Below, piece by piece: positions 26,994 through 36,311 of a stretch of 64,000 nt of DNA. The translations under genes were made by a program, and so were the position numbers. Location of the stretch: the NCBI RefSeq assembly GCF_003076275.1, contig NZ_CP029064.1, positions 4,733,501 to 4,797,500 on the forward strand. Reading direction: 5' to 3'. Positions within the stretch are counted from its first letter, which is position 1. Each line of letters begins with the position of its first letter. The notes below the pieces were generated by a model that ran no database searches, was not told the DNA's origin, and was given only the letters and a program-made list of their open reading frames with translations. The DNA comes from Microbulbifer sp. A4B17 (GTDB taxonomy: Bacteria > Pseudomonadota > Gammaproteobacteria > Pseudomonadales > Cellvibrionaceae).

Positions 26994-28541
26994 ATGGCAC
27001 AGATCGACGACTCCGCGATGGTCTTCAAGAACCTATCACCGGCACAATTGGTAGAGCAGGCTCTGACACGCGGCGAGGGCAAGCTGTCAGATACAGGCGC
27101 TCTGGTGGCTGAAACCGGCGCGCGCACCGGTCGCTCCCCGGCTGACCGCTTTGTTGTAGAAGAGCCCTCCACTGCCGACAGCATCGCCTGGGGCAACGTC
27201 AACCGCCCTTTCCCGCAGGATAAATTTGACGCCCTGTGGGATCGTGTAGAGGCTTTCGTTGCCGGTAGCGATACTTTCGTCCAGCACCTGCATGTGGGCC
27301 AGGACGAGGACCACTACCTGCCAGTTGTAGTGACCACCCAAACCGCGTGGCACAACCTGTTCGGTCGCAACATGTTTATTCGCGCCGAAAAGTACAACCC
27401 CAAGTCCAAGGAAGAGTGGCAAATCCTGCACGCTCCTCACTTTGTCTGTGAGCCCGAGCGCGATGGAACCAACTCCGAAGGCTGTGTAATTATCAACTTC
27501 GGCCAGCGCAAAGTACTGCTGGCCGGTATGCGCTACGCCGGTGAGATGAAGAAGGCAATGTTCTCCGTACAGAACTTCCTGCTGCCAGAAAAAGACGTAA
27601 TGCCCATGCACTGTGCAGCTAACGTCGGCGAAGATGGCGATACCTGCCTGTTCTTCGGTCTGTCCGGTACCGGCAAGACCACCCTGTCCGCAGATCCCGA
27701 GCGCTACCTGATCGGTGACGATGAGCACGGCTGGACCAAGGGCGCGGTATTCAATATGGAAGGTGGCTGCTATGCGAAAACCATCGACCTGAGCCAAAAG
27801 AATGAGCCGGTAATCTGGGATGCCATCCGCTTCGGTGCCATCGTTGAAAACGTAGTAACCAACGATCACGGTACTGCTGACTACTGCGACACCAGCCTGA
27901 CTGAAAACGGCCGCTGCTCCTACCCGCTGGAGCACGTTGAAATGCGTCAGCTGGAAAACCGCGCCGGTGAGCCGAAGAACGTTATCTTCCTGACCTGTGA
28001 TGTATCAGGCGTACTGCCCCCGGTATCTATTCTCTCCAAAGAGGCCGCGGCATACCACTTCCTGTCAGGTTACACTGCCCGCGTTGGCTCTACCGAGCTG
28101 GGCGCAGAAGCCGGTATCCACCCGACTTTCTCCACCTGCTTCGGCGCTCCGTTTATGCCCCGTGCACCGCGCGAATACGCAGACCTGCTGATGAAGCGCA
28201 TCGAAGAGTTCGGCTCCAAGGTCTACCTGGTAAACACCGGTTGGACCGGCGGCTCTGGCGATAAAGGCAAGCGCTTCCCGATTCCGGTAACCCGCGCTGT
28301 GGTTGCCGCTATCCAGAGCGGCGCCCTGGAAGGCGTTGCCACTGAGCACCTGGATGCCCTGAACCTGGATATCCCCATGGAAGTGCCCGGTGTGGACAAG
28401 TCCTACCTGAATCCACGTGAAGCCTGGGCTGACAAGGCTGCTTACGACGATCAGGCAGGCAAGCTGGCTAAGCTGTTCGCAGAAAACATTGAAAAGTTCA
28501 ATGTGAGCCAAGACGTTAAAAATGCAGGCCCTAAAGCCTAA
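26994..28541 (+). CDS. pckA: Phosphoenolpyruvate carboxykinase (ATP)
   Basis: 515 residues, ATP-dependent type. The P-loop is [14 protein letters not shown] (about 219-232), the second metal site is LIGDDEHGW (about 237-245), and the substrate loop RSPADRF (about 45-51) precedes the body. It converts oxaloacetate and ATP to phosphoenolpyruvate, the first dedicated step of gluconeogenesis, which fits growth on amino acids or chitin-derived acetate. No strong Shine-Dalgarno was seen before the ATG. A palindromic operator-like site lies upstream and a good terminator downstream. Confidence 0.97.
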   Translation: MAQIDDSAMVFKNLSPAQLVEQALTRGEGKLSDTGALVAETGARTGRSPADRFVVEEPSTADSIAWGNVNRPFPQDKFDALWDRVEAFVAGSDTFVQHLHVGQDEDHYLPVVVTTQTAWHNLFGRNMFIRAEKYNPKSKEEWQILHAPHFVCEPERDGTNSEGCVIINFGQRKVLLAGMRYAGEMKKAMFSVQNFLLPEKDVMPMHCAANVGEDGDTCLFFGLSGTGKTTLSADPERYLIGDDEHGWTKGAVFNMEGGCYAKTIDLSQKNEPVIWDAIRFGAIVENVVTNDHGTADYCDTSLTENGRCSYPLEHVEMRQLENRAGEPKNVIFLTCDVSGVLPPVSILSKEAAAYHFLSGYTARVGSTELGAEAGIHPTFSTCFGAPFMPRAPREYADLLMKRIEEFGSKVYLVNTGWTGGSGDKGKRFPIPVTRAVVAAIQSGALEGVATEHLDALNLDIPMEVPGVDKSYLNPREAWADKAAYDDQAGKLAKLFAENIEKFNVSQDVKNAGPKA

Positions 28542-28581
28542 ATAAAAGGTTGCCGGGCACAAAGTGCTGCCCGTGACCCAA

Positions 28582-28617
28582 AAGCCGCTGTTTCCTCCGG
28601 GACCAGCGGCTTTTTTG
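28582..28617 (+). terminator. Terminator of pckA
   Basis: AAGCCGCTG / CAGCGGCTT stem with a 13-base loop and a run of T, about 40 bases after the pckA stop. A weaker hairpin (CGGGCA / TGCCCG region) lies just before it. Confidence 0.85.
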
Positions 28618-28728
28618 TGGCTGCTTCCAAACCCGTGGCCCGTCGATTTTTGCGGCTATAGTGAGTAAACAGGCGCCGACGATTTTAGCGTCGGTAGAAC
28701 AACTCTCTCAGCAGCAATCGCGAGCACT

Positions 28729-29409
28729 ATGTCCGCAGGTAACTCGTTTACTCGCTTCGAAACTCTGTTCCCACACAAGCCGCCCGGGCAAAGGGTCAAT
28801 CGGGTAGTCGTCAGTGCCCTCACCTTAATACTCAGCGCCATTTTATTCACTCTCTGGCTGTATCTATTCCTCTCGTCGCAAGAGAAGTCTTATGTTGAAC
28901 ATCGGGGTTACCGGCTCGCCAACGAAAAGACCTTCGATAAATTCCTGCGAGAGGGCAACAACCGGTCCAGGGTGCAAGCACTCAATCAATTGCTACATGA
29001 CCGAGGTGTCGCCGAGGTTTTTCCCATCCGCGATCTTCTGCGACAGGGAGATGACTGGCTCGACCTGGGGGAACCGCCGTTCGCAATACCGCCCAGAGAT
29101 CAGTGGTCAAATATTGTAAAAACACTCAATTTGGTGCGAGACAAGATAGTTCCGCTGATCGGCCCGGTCACCGTGGTTTCCGCTTATCGCACAGATGCCT
29201 ATAAACGAAAACTTGAGGGTGAGGATCAGCCTCGTCACCGTGACTTTTGTGGGCTGGACCTGATCCCAAACTCCAATATCGGCCACAAAGAACTCGCTGA
29301 AGAGCTGAGCACCCTGCACGCGCGACTCGGCCCTGATAGTAATGTAGGGATAGGCCTGATCGACGACGTCCTGTTTCATATCGATACCTGTGGTTATCGC
29401 ACCTGGTAA
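28729..29409 (+). CDS. Membrane-anchored M15-like D,D-peptidase paralogue 1
   Basis: 226 residues. An N-terminal membrane helix (about 28-50) would place the rest in the periplasm. The C-terminal half matches the peptidase M15 (PF08291-like) arrangement: VVSAYRT (about 147), a zinc-site segment HRDFCGLD (His170, Asp177), and a terminal HID motif FHIDTCGYRTW (His217, Asp219). The usual Ser before the first His is replaced by Pro-Arg, so activity is uncertain. It has a tandem relative just downstream with the same layout. It follows the pckA terminator, so it probably has its own promoter. Confidence 0.72.
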   Translation: MSAGNSFTRFETLFPHKPPGQRVNRVVVSALTLILSAILFTLWLYLFLSSQEKSYVEHRGYRLANEKTFDKFLREGNNRSRVQALNQLLHDRGVAEVFPIRDLLRQGDDWLDLGEPPFAIPPRDQWSNIVKTLNLVRDKIVPLIGPVTVVSAYRTDAYKRKLEGEDQPRHRDFCGLDLIPNSNIGHKELAEELSTLHARLGPDSNVGIGLIDDVLFHIDTCGYRTW

Positions 29410-29425
29410 CTGAGGGAGCCATCCG

Positions 29426-30136
29426 ATGGTTATGCAAAGTGACAAAGAGTTTGCAGAGATCAACCAGCGCAATTTGCGCAGGCGAATCCTTATCATTGGA
29501 GCAATCGTTCTAGCGATCCTTGCCGGACTATTTATTTTTACCTACGATCGTGTGCGGGAGATTGATGATCGGGTGAAATCCCCCATCGACATCCTGCCCC
29601 TGCTGATGATCCCAGAGGTATACGATATCCAGGGCTACCCGGCAGCCTCAGAAAGGGCATTCAGCCGGTTTCTTACTAAGGGCAATAATCACGCGCGCTT
29701 CACCCAGCTAAAAAAATTCTTACGCTCCAACCGAGTCGACCAAGTTGTTCAACCCTATGAACTGTTACGCCAGGGCAGCGACTGGCAGGATTTGGACGAA
29801 CCGGCTTTCGCTATTCCTCCCAAAGAACTCTGGTGGGGCATCGTCAATACACTGCGAGTCATCGAGCGAGAAGTAGTGCCTCGTATCGGCCCGGTTACCG
29901 TTGTCTCCGGCTGGCGCACGGTGGATTACAATCGCAAAGCCGGAGGCTCCAAGGGGAGCAAGCATCTGCACTTCTGCGGACTGGATATTGTCCCAAAAAA
30001 GAAATTTTCCCGGGAACAATTAGTGCCCGTGCTCAAGGATATCCACAAGCGCAACGGTCGTGAATGGCAAATGGGCCTGGGAATCTATCGGGGCATTCGA
30101 TTTCACGTGGATACCTGCGGATACAGGCGCTGGTAA
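29426..30136 (+). CDS. Membrane-anchored M15-like D,D-peptidase paralogue 2
   Basis: 236 residues, clearly homologous to the preceding gene and starting 16 bases after it. A membrane helix (about 23-45) is followed by a periplasmic domain. Motifs: VVSGWRT (about 157), SKHLHFCGLD with His180 and Asp187 as likely zinc ligands, and FHVDTCGYRRW at the very C-terminus with His227 and Asp229. The Ser-x-His of M15 is kept here, making it the better candidate for an active peptidoglycan D,D- or L,D-type enzyme. The shared LLRQG.DW.DL.EP.FAIPP block (about 110-132) is specific to this pair and not part of the M15 core. Confidence 0.75.
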   Translation: MVMQSDKEFAEINQRNLRRRILIIGAIVLAILAGLFIFTYDRVREIDDRVKSPIDILPLLMIPEVYDIQGYPAASERAFSRFLTKGNNHARFTQLKKFLRSNRVDQVVQPYELLRQGSDWQDLDEPAFAIPPKELWWGIVNTLRVIEREVVPRIGPVTVVSGWRTVDYNRKAGGSKGSKHLHFCGLDIVPKKKFSREQLVPVLKDIHKRNGREWQMGLGIYRGIRFHVDTCGYRRW

Positions 30137-30217
30137 AACCCCACGGCTTCTGCTTAGATAGAGCAAAAATTAGGCGCCCTCTACCACTGGGCAGCCAGAG
30201 AAGCAGAGGAAGTCGCA

Positions 30218-31297
30218 GTGCAGGAAAAACTGGAAAGGCGCTCGTTTATATTGACCTTGTTATTGGTCAGCGTAGCTTTTTTATTCTTAATAAAACCCTT
30301 CTTTACCCCTATTTTTTGGGCTTGTGCCACCGCATTGATTTTCTATCCGGTATACCGCATGTTGATGCAGCGCTTTCCCAATTCCCCCAATTTAATGGCT
30401 TTGCTAACCCTCTTTATGTGTATCGTTTTATTGGTGATACCCGTATTGGTAGTGGCCACTTCCTTTATTAATGAAGCTGTAACCCTGTATCACCGGATTC
30501 AAGAGGGACAAATTGATGTTTCCAAATCCCTCGAGCAGATTCGCAGCGCCTTCCCCAGAGTCAACAGCACACTCGAAAGTATCGGTGTGGATATCGAGGA
30601 GGCCAAACAACGTCTGCTGGGAGGTGTAATGAATGCCGGTAGCTTTGTAGCCAAAAATGCGATCGAGGTGGGGCAAAATACCCTTAACTTTTTCGTCATG
30701 TTGGGCTTAATGCTCTACCTCACCTTCTTCCTGATTCGCGATGGTGAAAGGCTGGTAAACCTGATTATCCATGCCCTGCCTTTGGGAGATGAGCGCGAGC
30801 ATCTTTTGCTGGCCAAGTTTGCTGAAGTCACCCGCGCAACTATCAAAGGAAACCTGGTGGTTGCCATTACCCAGGGCGGCTTGGGCGGAATTATTTTTTG
30901 GATACTGGGGTTACCTGCACCAGTCCTTTGGGGCGTTTTAATGACCTTACTGTCATTGCTGCCCGCAGTCGGTGCTGCATTAATCTGGTTCCCCGCTGCT
31001 ATCTACCTCTATGCTATTGGCGAACCTATGAAGGCAACGATTTTACTCGCCTACGGTTTCACCGTGATCAGCCTGGTAGATAACCTGTTGCGCCCGATTC
31101 TGGTCGGCCGAGATACAAAGCTCCCCGACTATTTAGTGCTTTTCTCCACTGTCGGCGGCCTGTTTATGTTCGGAATCAGTGGCTTTGCTATAGGCCCATT
31201 ACTCGCCGCACTATTCCTCGCCTTCTGGGAAATTTTTATGCGGGAGTTTGTCCACCCTGAGGATGTATTAATGCCGCAAAAACCCGAAGATCTTTGA
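30218..31297 (+). CDS. AI-2E family transporter (PerM/TqsA-type permease), GTG start
   Basis: 359 residues with about eight membrane helices: an N-terminal pair (about 10-45), a helix near 65-85, a large hydrophilic loop (about 90-155), then the C-terminal group with the family motifs GLGGIIFWILGLPAP (about 222-236), LLSLLPAVGAALIWFPAAIYL and DNLLRPILVGRDTKLPDYLVLFSTVGGLFMFG (split across 288-320). The family includes the AI-2 exporter TqsA but also many proteins of other or unknown function, so the substrate is not predicted. GTG 30218 has AGAGGAAG upstream. It is convergent with the gene that follows; a shared hairpin separates them. Confidence 0.9.
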   Translation: MQEKLERRSFILTLLLVSVAFLFLIKPFFTPIFWACATALIFYPVYRMLMQRFPNSPNLMALLTLFMCIVLLVIPVLVVATSFINEAVTLYHRIQEGQIDVSKSLEQIRSAFPRVNSTLESIGVDIEEAKQRLLGGVMNAGSFVAKNAIEVGQNTLNFFVMLGLMLYLTFFLIRDGERLVNLIIHALPLGDEREHLLLAKFAEVTRATIKGNLVVAITQGGLGGIIFWILGLPAPVLWGVLMTLLSLLPAVGAALIWFPAAIYLYAIGEPMKATILLAYGFTVISLVDNLLRPILVGRDTKLPDYLVLFSTVGGLFMFGISGFAIGPLLAALFLAFWEIFMREFVHPEDVLMPQKPEDL

Positions 31298-31315
31298 GCA
31301 GTATAATTCGCTCCG

Positions 31316-31364
31316 GCCCGTTAAATACTTGTGCAATATCTGCCGATATAACTGTTTAACGGGC
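31316..31364. terminator. Convergent hairpin between permease and bestrophin-like gene
   Basis: GCCCGTTAAA / TTTAACGGGC perfect 10-bp arms with a 29-base loop; the right arm overlaps the stop codon of the minus-strand gene. Could terminate both genes, but the loop is long. Confidence 0.45.
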
Positions 31365-32153
31365 TAGCTCCTGAAGCTTCCTAAGCTTCAGGTTGAGATC
31401 AGTCATCGGCGACTGATCTACTAGCAGTGCCCCCTCATTGGCGCGATCCAAATCAGCTACCAATAAAATCACCGTCGAAAAGGTCAGGGCCAGGGCCACA
31501 ACCACCTGTGCCGACCCTCCGCGACTTACACCCAACTGGTATCCAATAGCCAACATCGCCAAAATGGTCATAAAGTACAGGGAAAGCCAGAGTGGACCCG
31601 GTATACGGTATTGCAACCCAACCACAACTCTGGCGCGATGCAGGTCTACCATCCCATTGACCTGCTCGGAAAACTGACGCAAATAATCAGCGTTGTAGTC
31701 CCGTGCAATATGTCCTTCAATCAAGTCCCAAAGTGCTCTGTGGATTTTTTCACTGCGGGCTACATCCTCAGGGGTGACGGCAATAGTTGGGTCAATATCC
31801 CTGAGGGCTGCGTATTCAGCTATTAAGCCTCGCGCTTTGTTTCGCGCTTCCGGTTGTAGAAAGCTCGCATTTAAATAAGCGGCCTGAATAATATTGACCT
31901 CTTGCAACAGCAATGCCTTGCGTTCATTAAACCGGTCGGCCGTCATATTAAAGGTAAAGGCCAAAACGAAAGCAACCAACCCCAAAGTGGCCGCAACCGC
32001 GCTGCCCAGTGAAGAGTCCTCACTGAAACTGGTATTCGATAACCGCCACTGTCCCAGATAAATCCCCACAACCAGAGCGCACAGCACCACGGCAACCGAA
32101 AGGGTATAGATCAGTGGAAGTGGCAGAGTATAGAAAAGGCTGTCAAAGCGCAT
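31356..32153 (-). CDS. Bestrophin-like (DUF4239) membrane protein
   Basis: 265 residues. Two N-terminal helices (about 12-33 and 52-70) contain SLGSAVAATLGLVAFVLAF, the core of the DUF4239/bestrophin-like family, followed by a helical cytoplasmic section with FNERKALLLQEVNIIQAAYLNA, and two C-terminal helices (about 183-203 and 213-232). Members are presumed ion channels or channel-like proteins; no function is proven for this one. Stands alone, divergent from the peroxiredoxin gene. Confidence 0.82.
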   Translation of the reverse strand: MRFDSLFYTLPLPLIYTLSVAVVLCALVVGIYLGQWRLSNTSFSEDSSLGSAVAATLGLVAFVLAFTFNMTADRFNERKALLLQEVNIIQAAYLNASFLQPEARNKARGLIAEYAALRDIDPTIAVTPEDVARSEKIHRALWDLIEGHIARDYNADYLRQFSEQVNGMVDLHRARVVVGLQYRIPGPLWLSLYFMTILAMLAIGYQLGVSRGGSAQVVVALALTFSTVILLVADLDRANEGALLVDQSPMTDLNLKLRKLQELAR

Positions 32154-32307
32154 TTGAGCCCTTGGGGAGTGATAATTCTAAGCGGTTCATTGACGCAAAA
32201 TTTTCTTTCAATGGCGCATAAAGCATAGCAGTTACAGTAGATGTATTGGCCAGCCAGGCCTCAGGGCAGTAGCATAGGCGTACCAGTAAACTAAAAGGGA
32301 AACATTC

Positions 32308-32829
32308 ATGAAATATCTGCTGACCTTCTTAATCTCGGCGTTTATCAGCCTTCCCACCCTCGCTCTGGAAGTTGGTGAAATGGCGCCAAATTTCACTCTT
32401 CAAGGGTCTGATGGCCAAACCCACACATTGGCAGACCTCAAAGGCAAAAGCGCGGTTGTGATCGCCTGGTTTCCCAAAGCATTCACTCGTGGCTGCACCA
32501 TAGAGTGTAAATCCCTCGCCCAAAACGGTGACAAGATCAAAGCCTATGAAGTGACTTACTTTATGGCCAGTACAGATGATCTTGACGATAACACACGATT
32601 TGCAGAGGAGAGCGAAGCGGACTTCCCATTACTCAGCGACCCCAACGGTGAAGTGGCTAAAGCTTACGATGTACTTATTCCAGTAATGAATATCGCCCGC
32701 CGTGTCACGATTTATATCGGCAAGGATGGTCGAGTTCTAAAAATTGACAAGGATATTAAGCCGGCCACCAGCGCGGAAGATATTGCGCAAACTCTGGATG
32801 AATTGGGTGTTAAAAAGGGATCAACCTGA
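32308..32829 (+). CDS. Exported peroxiredoxin (AhpC/TSA, PrxQ/BCP-like)
   Basis: 173 residues. A signal peptide (about 1-19, ending TLA) makes it periplasmic, unusual for the cytoplasmic Bcp. The thioredoxin-fold core has APNFTLQGSDGQTHTLADLKGKSAVVIAWFPKAFTRGCTIECKSL (two parts), with peroxidatic Cys in RGCT and a second Cys five residues after the first... as GCTIEC, fitting an atypical 2-Cys PrxQ arrangement. It reduces hydrogen peroxide or lipid peroxides. AAGGGAAAC precedes the ATG. Confidence 0.88.
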   Translation: MKYLLTFLISAFISLPTLALEVGEMAPNFTLQGSDGQTHTLADLKGKSAVVIAWFPKAFTRGCTIECKSLAQNGDKIKAYEVTYFMASTDDLDDNTRFAEESEADFPLLSDPNGEVAKAYDVLIPVMNIARRVTIYIGKDGRVLKIDKDIKPATSAEDIAQTLDELGVKKGST

Positions 32830-32867
32830 TAACAAATAGTCTGGAGTGACTAACTATACGATGAAAA

Positions 32868-32888
32868 AGCCCAATACTCTATTGGGCT
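32868..32888 (-). terminator. Terminator of PAS gene
   Basis: AGCCCAAT / ATTGGGCT stem with a 5-base loop; on the minus strand it is followed by TTTTT. It overlaps the PAS gene stop and may also slow transcription from the convergent peroxiredoxin gene. Confidence 0.7.
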
Positions 32889-33225
32889 ATTGGGAATCAA
32901 CGATAAAAGATATTCCAAAACAGCAATCCCGCCCCTCAAATTCATCCAACCATTTGCAGACACTCAACGTAGCCTCTCCACAGCTGGATTTATCGACATA
33001 CTCTTGCAGGTATTCGGGTTTCCCAGAAGAAAAAACCCGATCATCCGCAGCTTTTAATGCATCAGCATTATTTGACCAGGGAAGCTCCCGGTCTGTCTTA
33101 CCGGTGACATCATCACCAGCTAATTGACATATTTTGCGGTTACCCCATAGATAAACGCCTGTTTGATCTTTTACCCAAAATAAAAATGGAACCTCGGTAA
33201 CTACTCGCAGTTCATCTGCAGTCAT
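32887..33225 (-). CDS. Stand-alone PAS-domain protein
   Basis: 112 residues that form only a PAS-type sensory domain: LRVVTEVPFLFWVKDQTGVYLWGNRKICQLAGDDVTGKTDRELPW is split by an expected N-cap, then a helix with A.DR.VFSSG and strands FEGRDCCFGISFIVDS. No output domain (kinase, GGDEF or HTH) is joined. Three cysteines are clustered in its second half. It could be a small-molecule sensor or an adaptor acting on another protein. The flanks (33226-33488) hold no gene on either strand. Confidence 0.7.
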   Translation of the reverse strand: MTADELRVVTEVPFLFWVKDQTGVYLWGNRKICQLAGDDVTGKTDRELPWSNNADALKAADDRVFSSGKPEYLQEYVDKSSCGEATLSVCKWLDEFEGRDCCFGISFIVDSQ

Positions 33226-33450
33226 ATCGCCTCAACCATCTAAATACCAGAAATTAACTCTAATTTTAGCAGGCAATGAGAATATCATTCAGGATTTTAT
33301 AGATAACTGTATTTTCAAGTTTACCTGCTGGAATCAAAAATACCTATCTAAATAGATGTTAATAGATTACTGCTAGTAAAAGACTCAATCAGGAACAAAA
33401 ATAAATAAATTAAGAGCTGCCTGACAGTGAGAAGTGAGTATATTTTAAGT

Positions 33451-33480
33451 AGGCCTTCCCATCCTGTTTGGGAAGACCTC
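33451..33480 (-). terminator. Hairpin downstream of glnG
   Basis: AGGTCTTCCCA / TGGGAAGGCCT stem with one mismatch and a short loop, immediately after the glnG stop (minus strand), followed by an A/T-rich ACTTAAAATAT. Probable terminator of the gln operon. Confidence 0.6.
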
Positions 33481-33488
33481 ACTGTTAT

Positions 33489-34895
33489 TTACTCTCCGCC
33501 AATTTCCAATTCTTTTAACTTCCGCGTCAGGGTATTTCTCCCCCACCCCAGCAAGTCAGCGGCATCACGCTTACGTCCAGCCGTATGCTTGAGAGCAATT
33601 TCTATCAGCGCTTTTTCAAATGCGGGAACAGCTTCATTTAAAATCTCGCGCTGCCCCGAGGAGAGGGCCTGGTCGGCCCACAGACGTAGAGCTTTTTGCC
33701 AGTCTGCCGGTGTTTCTGTCGTCGCGCCCTGCTGGTGCAACTCCTGTGGTAAATCTTCAATATGCACCTCGCGTCCGGAAGCCATTACGGTAATCCAGCG
33801 ACAGGTATTTTCCAGTTGTCGTACATTACCGGGCCAATCCAGCCCGGAAAGATACTCCTCAGTTTCCTTGGTTAGGATCTTTGGCTCCACCCCCAGATCT
33901 TTTGCCGCAGCATTAAAGAAGTGCCTCACCAATCGCGGAATATCCTCCCGGCGATCCGCCAGTCTAGGAATATGGATGCGAATAACATTCAGACGATGGA
34001 ACAGGTCCTCGCGGAATTTATGCTGGCATACGAGCTCTTCCAGGTCCTGGTGAGTCGCGGCAATAATGCGCACGTCCACCTTTACCGGAGTGTGGCCACC
34101 GACCCGGTAAAATTCGCCATCAGCCAATACTCGCAATAACCGCGTCTGCGTATCTGCGGGCATATCGCCAATTTCATCCAAAAACAGGGTGCCGCCATTG
34201 GCCTGCTCAAAGCGTCCGGCTCGCTGAGAGCTGGCACCAGTGAAAGCCCCTTTTTCATGGCCGAATAATTCGGACTCCATCAGGTCCTTGGGAATGGCCG
34301 CCATATTCAAGGCAATAAATGGTTTATCTCTGCGCGGACTGTGATTGTGCAGTGCCTGCGCCACCAATTCCTTACCGGTGCCGGATTCACCATTGATTAA
34401 TACGGTGATATTGGAATGTGACAGGCGGCCAATCGCGCGAAAGACCTCCTGCATCGCTGGCGCCTCACCAATAATTTCTTTATTACCCTGGCCGTTTTCC
34501 GGTTCAACCCGCTCTTCAGCACTCTGTTCACTGGCATGCATCAAAGCGCGCCGGGTTACCGCAACCGCTTCATCGATATCAAATGGCTTGGGCAGGTATT
34601 CAAAGGCACCTCCCTGGTAAGCGGCTACGGCGCTATCCAGGTCCGAGTGCGCAGTCATAATAATTATTGGCAGGCTCGGCCGCTCGGCCTGGAAGCGCTG
34701 CAACAATTTAAATCCATCGGAACCCGGCATACGAATATCGCTAATCACCACATCCGGTGAATCACTGTAGAAATCATCCAGGGCGCGGTCACCGCTCTCA
34801 TAGCAATGGGTATCAATCCCCTCACGCGATAGCGCTCTCTCCAGCACCCAGCGGATTGATCTGTCGTCGTCAATAATCCAAACGCGATTACTCAT
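33489..34895 (-). CDS. glnG: Nitrogen regulation response regulator NtrC (GlnG)
   Basis: 468 residues, standard size. Receiver domain (1-120) with phospho-acceptor Asp in [10 protein letters not shown] (about 54); sigma-54 AAA+ domain (about 140-375) with Walker [18 protein letters not shown], the sigma-54 contact loop GAFTGAS and Walker [15 protein letters not shown]; a Fis-type HTH at the C-terminus ([24 protein letters not shown]). It activates sigma-54 promoters such as that of glnA in this window under nitrogen limitation. The gene follows glnL with a 3-base gap. Confidence 0.97.
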   Translation of the reverse strand: MSNRVWIIDDDRSIRWVLERALSREGIDTHCYESGDRALDDFYSDSPDVVISDIRMPGSDGFKLLQRFQAERPSLPIIIMTAHSDLDSAVAAYQGGAFEYLPKPFDIDEAVAVTRRALMHASEQSAEERVEPENGQGNKEIIGEAPAMQEVFRAIGRLSHSNITVLINGESGTGKELVAQALHNHSPRRDKPFIALNMAAIPKDLMESELFGHEKGAFTGASSQRAGRFEQANGGTLFLDEIGDMPADTQTRLLRVLADGEFYRVGGHTPVKVDVRIIAATHQDLEELVCQHKFREDLFHRLNVIRIHIPRLADRREDIPRLVRHFFNAAAKDLGVEPKILTKETEEYLSGLDWPGNVRQLENTCRWITVMASGREVHIEDLPQELHQQGATTETPADWQKALRLWADQALSSGQREILNEAVPAFEKALIEIALKHTAGRKRDAADLLGWGRNTLTRKLKELEIGGE

Positions 34896-34898
34896 TCT

Positions 34899-35981
34899 CT
34901 AGGCTCCTGTATTTGCTAATTCGGTAGTAAGGGGCAGGTAAATCTGGAAGATACTGCGGCCGGGTTGGCTGTCACACTTAATCAGCCCCTTGTGTTGATT
35001 GATTATGTTCTGTGAGATGGAAAGGCCGAGGCCAGAGCCCTCGGCGCGGCCGGAGATCATCGGGAAAAATATCCGCTCGCGAATCTCCTCCGGTATGCCT
35101 GGGCCGTTATCCTCGATTTCTATACGACAGACTAATGGGCAATTGCGGCGGCCGATGGTGAATTGGCGCTGTATTCGAGTGCGCAATACCATCTCCCCAC
35201 TGCTGAGACCAATACTTTCATCGATGGCCTGCATGGCGTTGCGGGCAATATTGAGCAACGCCTGGATCAATTGTTCGCTATCTGCGGGGACATCGGGAAT
35301 CGATGGATCGTAGTCCCTGCGGATTTGTAATTCACCGATGCACTCCGCATCCAATAACTGGGCAACGCGCTCCAGAACCTCATGCACATTAACCGGTTGC
35401 AGTACTACCGGCTGGCGTGGGCCCAGTAAACGATCGACGAGGTTGCGCAGTCGATCCACTTCTTCAATGATTATCTGGGTATATTCATCCAGTGCCGGGT
35501 CGGGCAACTCTCGCTGTAGCAGTTGTGCGGCACCTCGTATACCGCCGAGGGGGTTCTTGACCTCATGGGCCATACCGCGAACCAGGTTGCGTGTGGTTTC
35601 CTGGGCGTTAAGCAGCGCATCCTCCCTGGCAATTCGCAACAGGCGATCCATCGGCTGCACTTCCACAAGCAACACGGAAAACTCGGGGACCGGGCTGACT
35701 GAGTAATCCACAGTCCGGGTTTCAAGATTATTCAGCCGCCAACTGGCACGGCGTACTGTGTACTTTTCATTTTTTCGCAGCGCTTCCCGCATAGCCTCAT
35801 AGGCAGCGGGAGATTCTCGCACCACCTCCTCCAACATCGAGCCTTTGACTCGAGTACTGGAGGCGGCCAACAAGTCCTCAGCAGCATTGTTCAAATAGCA
35901 AAGCGATAAGTTTTCATCCAACACCAACACTGCGGAAGTCAGGCTATCGAGTAATTGGCGCAACTGGCGATCATTCAGCAT
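34899..35981 (-). CDS. glnL: Nitrogen regulation sensor kinase NtrB (GlnL)
   Basis: 360 residues, cytoplasmic, without membrane helices. A PAS domain at 1-105 (LDSLTSAVLVLDENLSLCYLNNAAEDLL) precedes the phospho-acceptor His box VRGMAHEVKNPLGGIRGAAQLL (split at about 133-154), then the N box LLNIARNAMQAI, G1 IEDNGPGIPEEIRERIFFP and G2 GSGLGLSISQNIIN. It phosphorylates or dephosphorylates NtrC under control of PII. It lies between a DUF4124 gene and glnG, about 330 bases downstream of the former. Confidence 0.97.
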   Translation of the reverse strand: MLNDRQLRQLLDSLTSAVLVLDENLSLCYLNNAAEDLLAASSTRVKGSMLEEVVRESPAAYEAMREALRKNEKYTVRRASWRLNNLETRTVDYSVSPVPEFSVLLVEVQPMDRLLRIAREDALLNAQETTRNLVRGMAHEVKNPLGGIRGAAQLLQRELPDPALDEYTQIIIEEVDRLRNLVDRLLGPRQPVVLQPVNVHEVLERVAQLLDAECIGELQIRRDYDPSIPDVPADSEQLIQALLNIARNAMQAIDESIGLSSGEMVLRTRIQRQFTIGRRNCPLVCRIEIEDNGPGIPEEIRERIFFPMISGRAEGSGLGLSISQNIINQHKGLIKCDSQPGRSIFQIYLPLTTELANTGA

Positions 35982-36311
35982 TCACAAAATTTCCGATTCA
36001 TTCCGAGGCTCTGACCAAACTCCCTTTGGTCACCCCCAGCAAACTAGCGCTGTATCTAGTCAGTGCAAAAAGCAAACCAAAATGGCGCATATGCTGGCAT
36101 TTGCAGGCGGAAACAACTTCAACCGGACACAATCGGTGCGCAGTGAGCTCTAGTGGCATAGCGAGTTACTCAGCTTAAAAAATGAGGTGTCGCCAACTAC
36201 AGGCAGAATGCACCAGAACGGTGCGCAGGTCAAAAAATAAACAGACTGGATTGGGAGATGGGAGGAAGTGAGAGGGCAGTTAGATTGAGGGGGCTTTCGC
36301 CCCCCAGTATT
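35982..36311. other. Intergenic region between glnL and DUF4124 gene
   Basis: About 330 bases with no supported gene. It contains the hairpin at 36289-36304 near the DUF4124 end. A separate weak promoter for glnL-glnG may be here but I cannot point to its boxes. Confidence 0.5.
36289..36304 (-). terminator. Hairpin after DUF4124 gene
   Basis: GGGGGC / GCCCCC stem with a TTTC (minus GAAA) tetraloop, 7 bases after the DUF4124 stop; the minus-strand tail is TCAATC, so it may be a leaky attenuator before glnL-glnG rather than a strong end. Confidence 0.55.

Noticed and set aside
27087..27935. 282-residue minus-strand frame opposite pckA
   Set aside because: Antisense to a clear pckA; no domain recognised.
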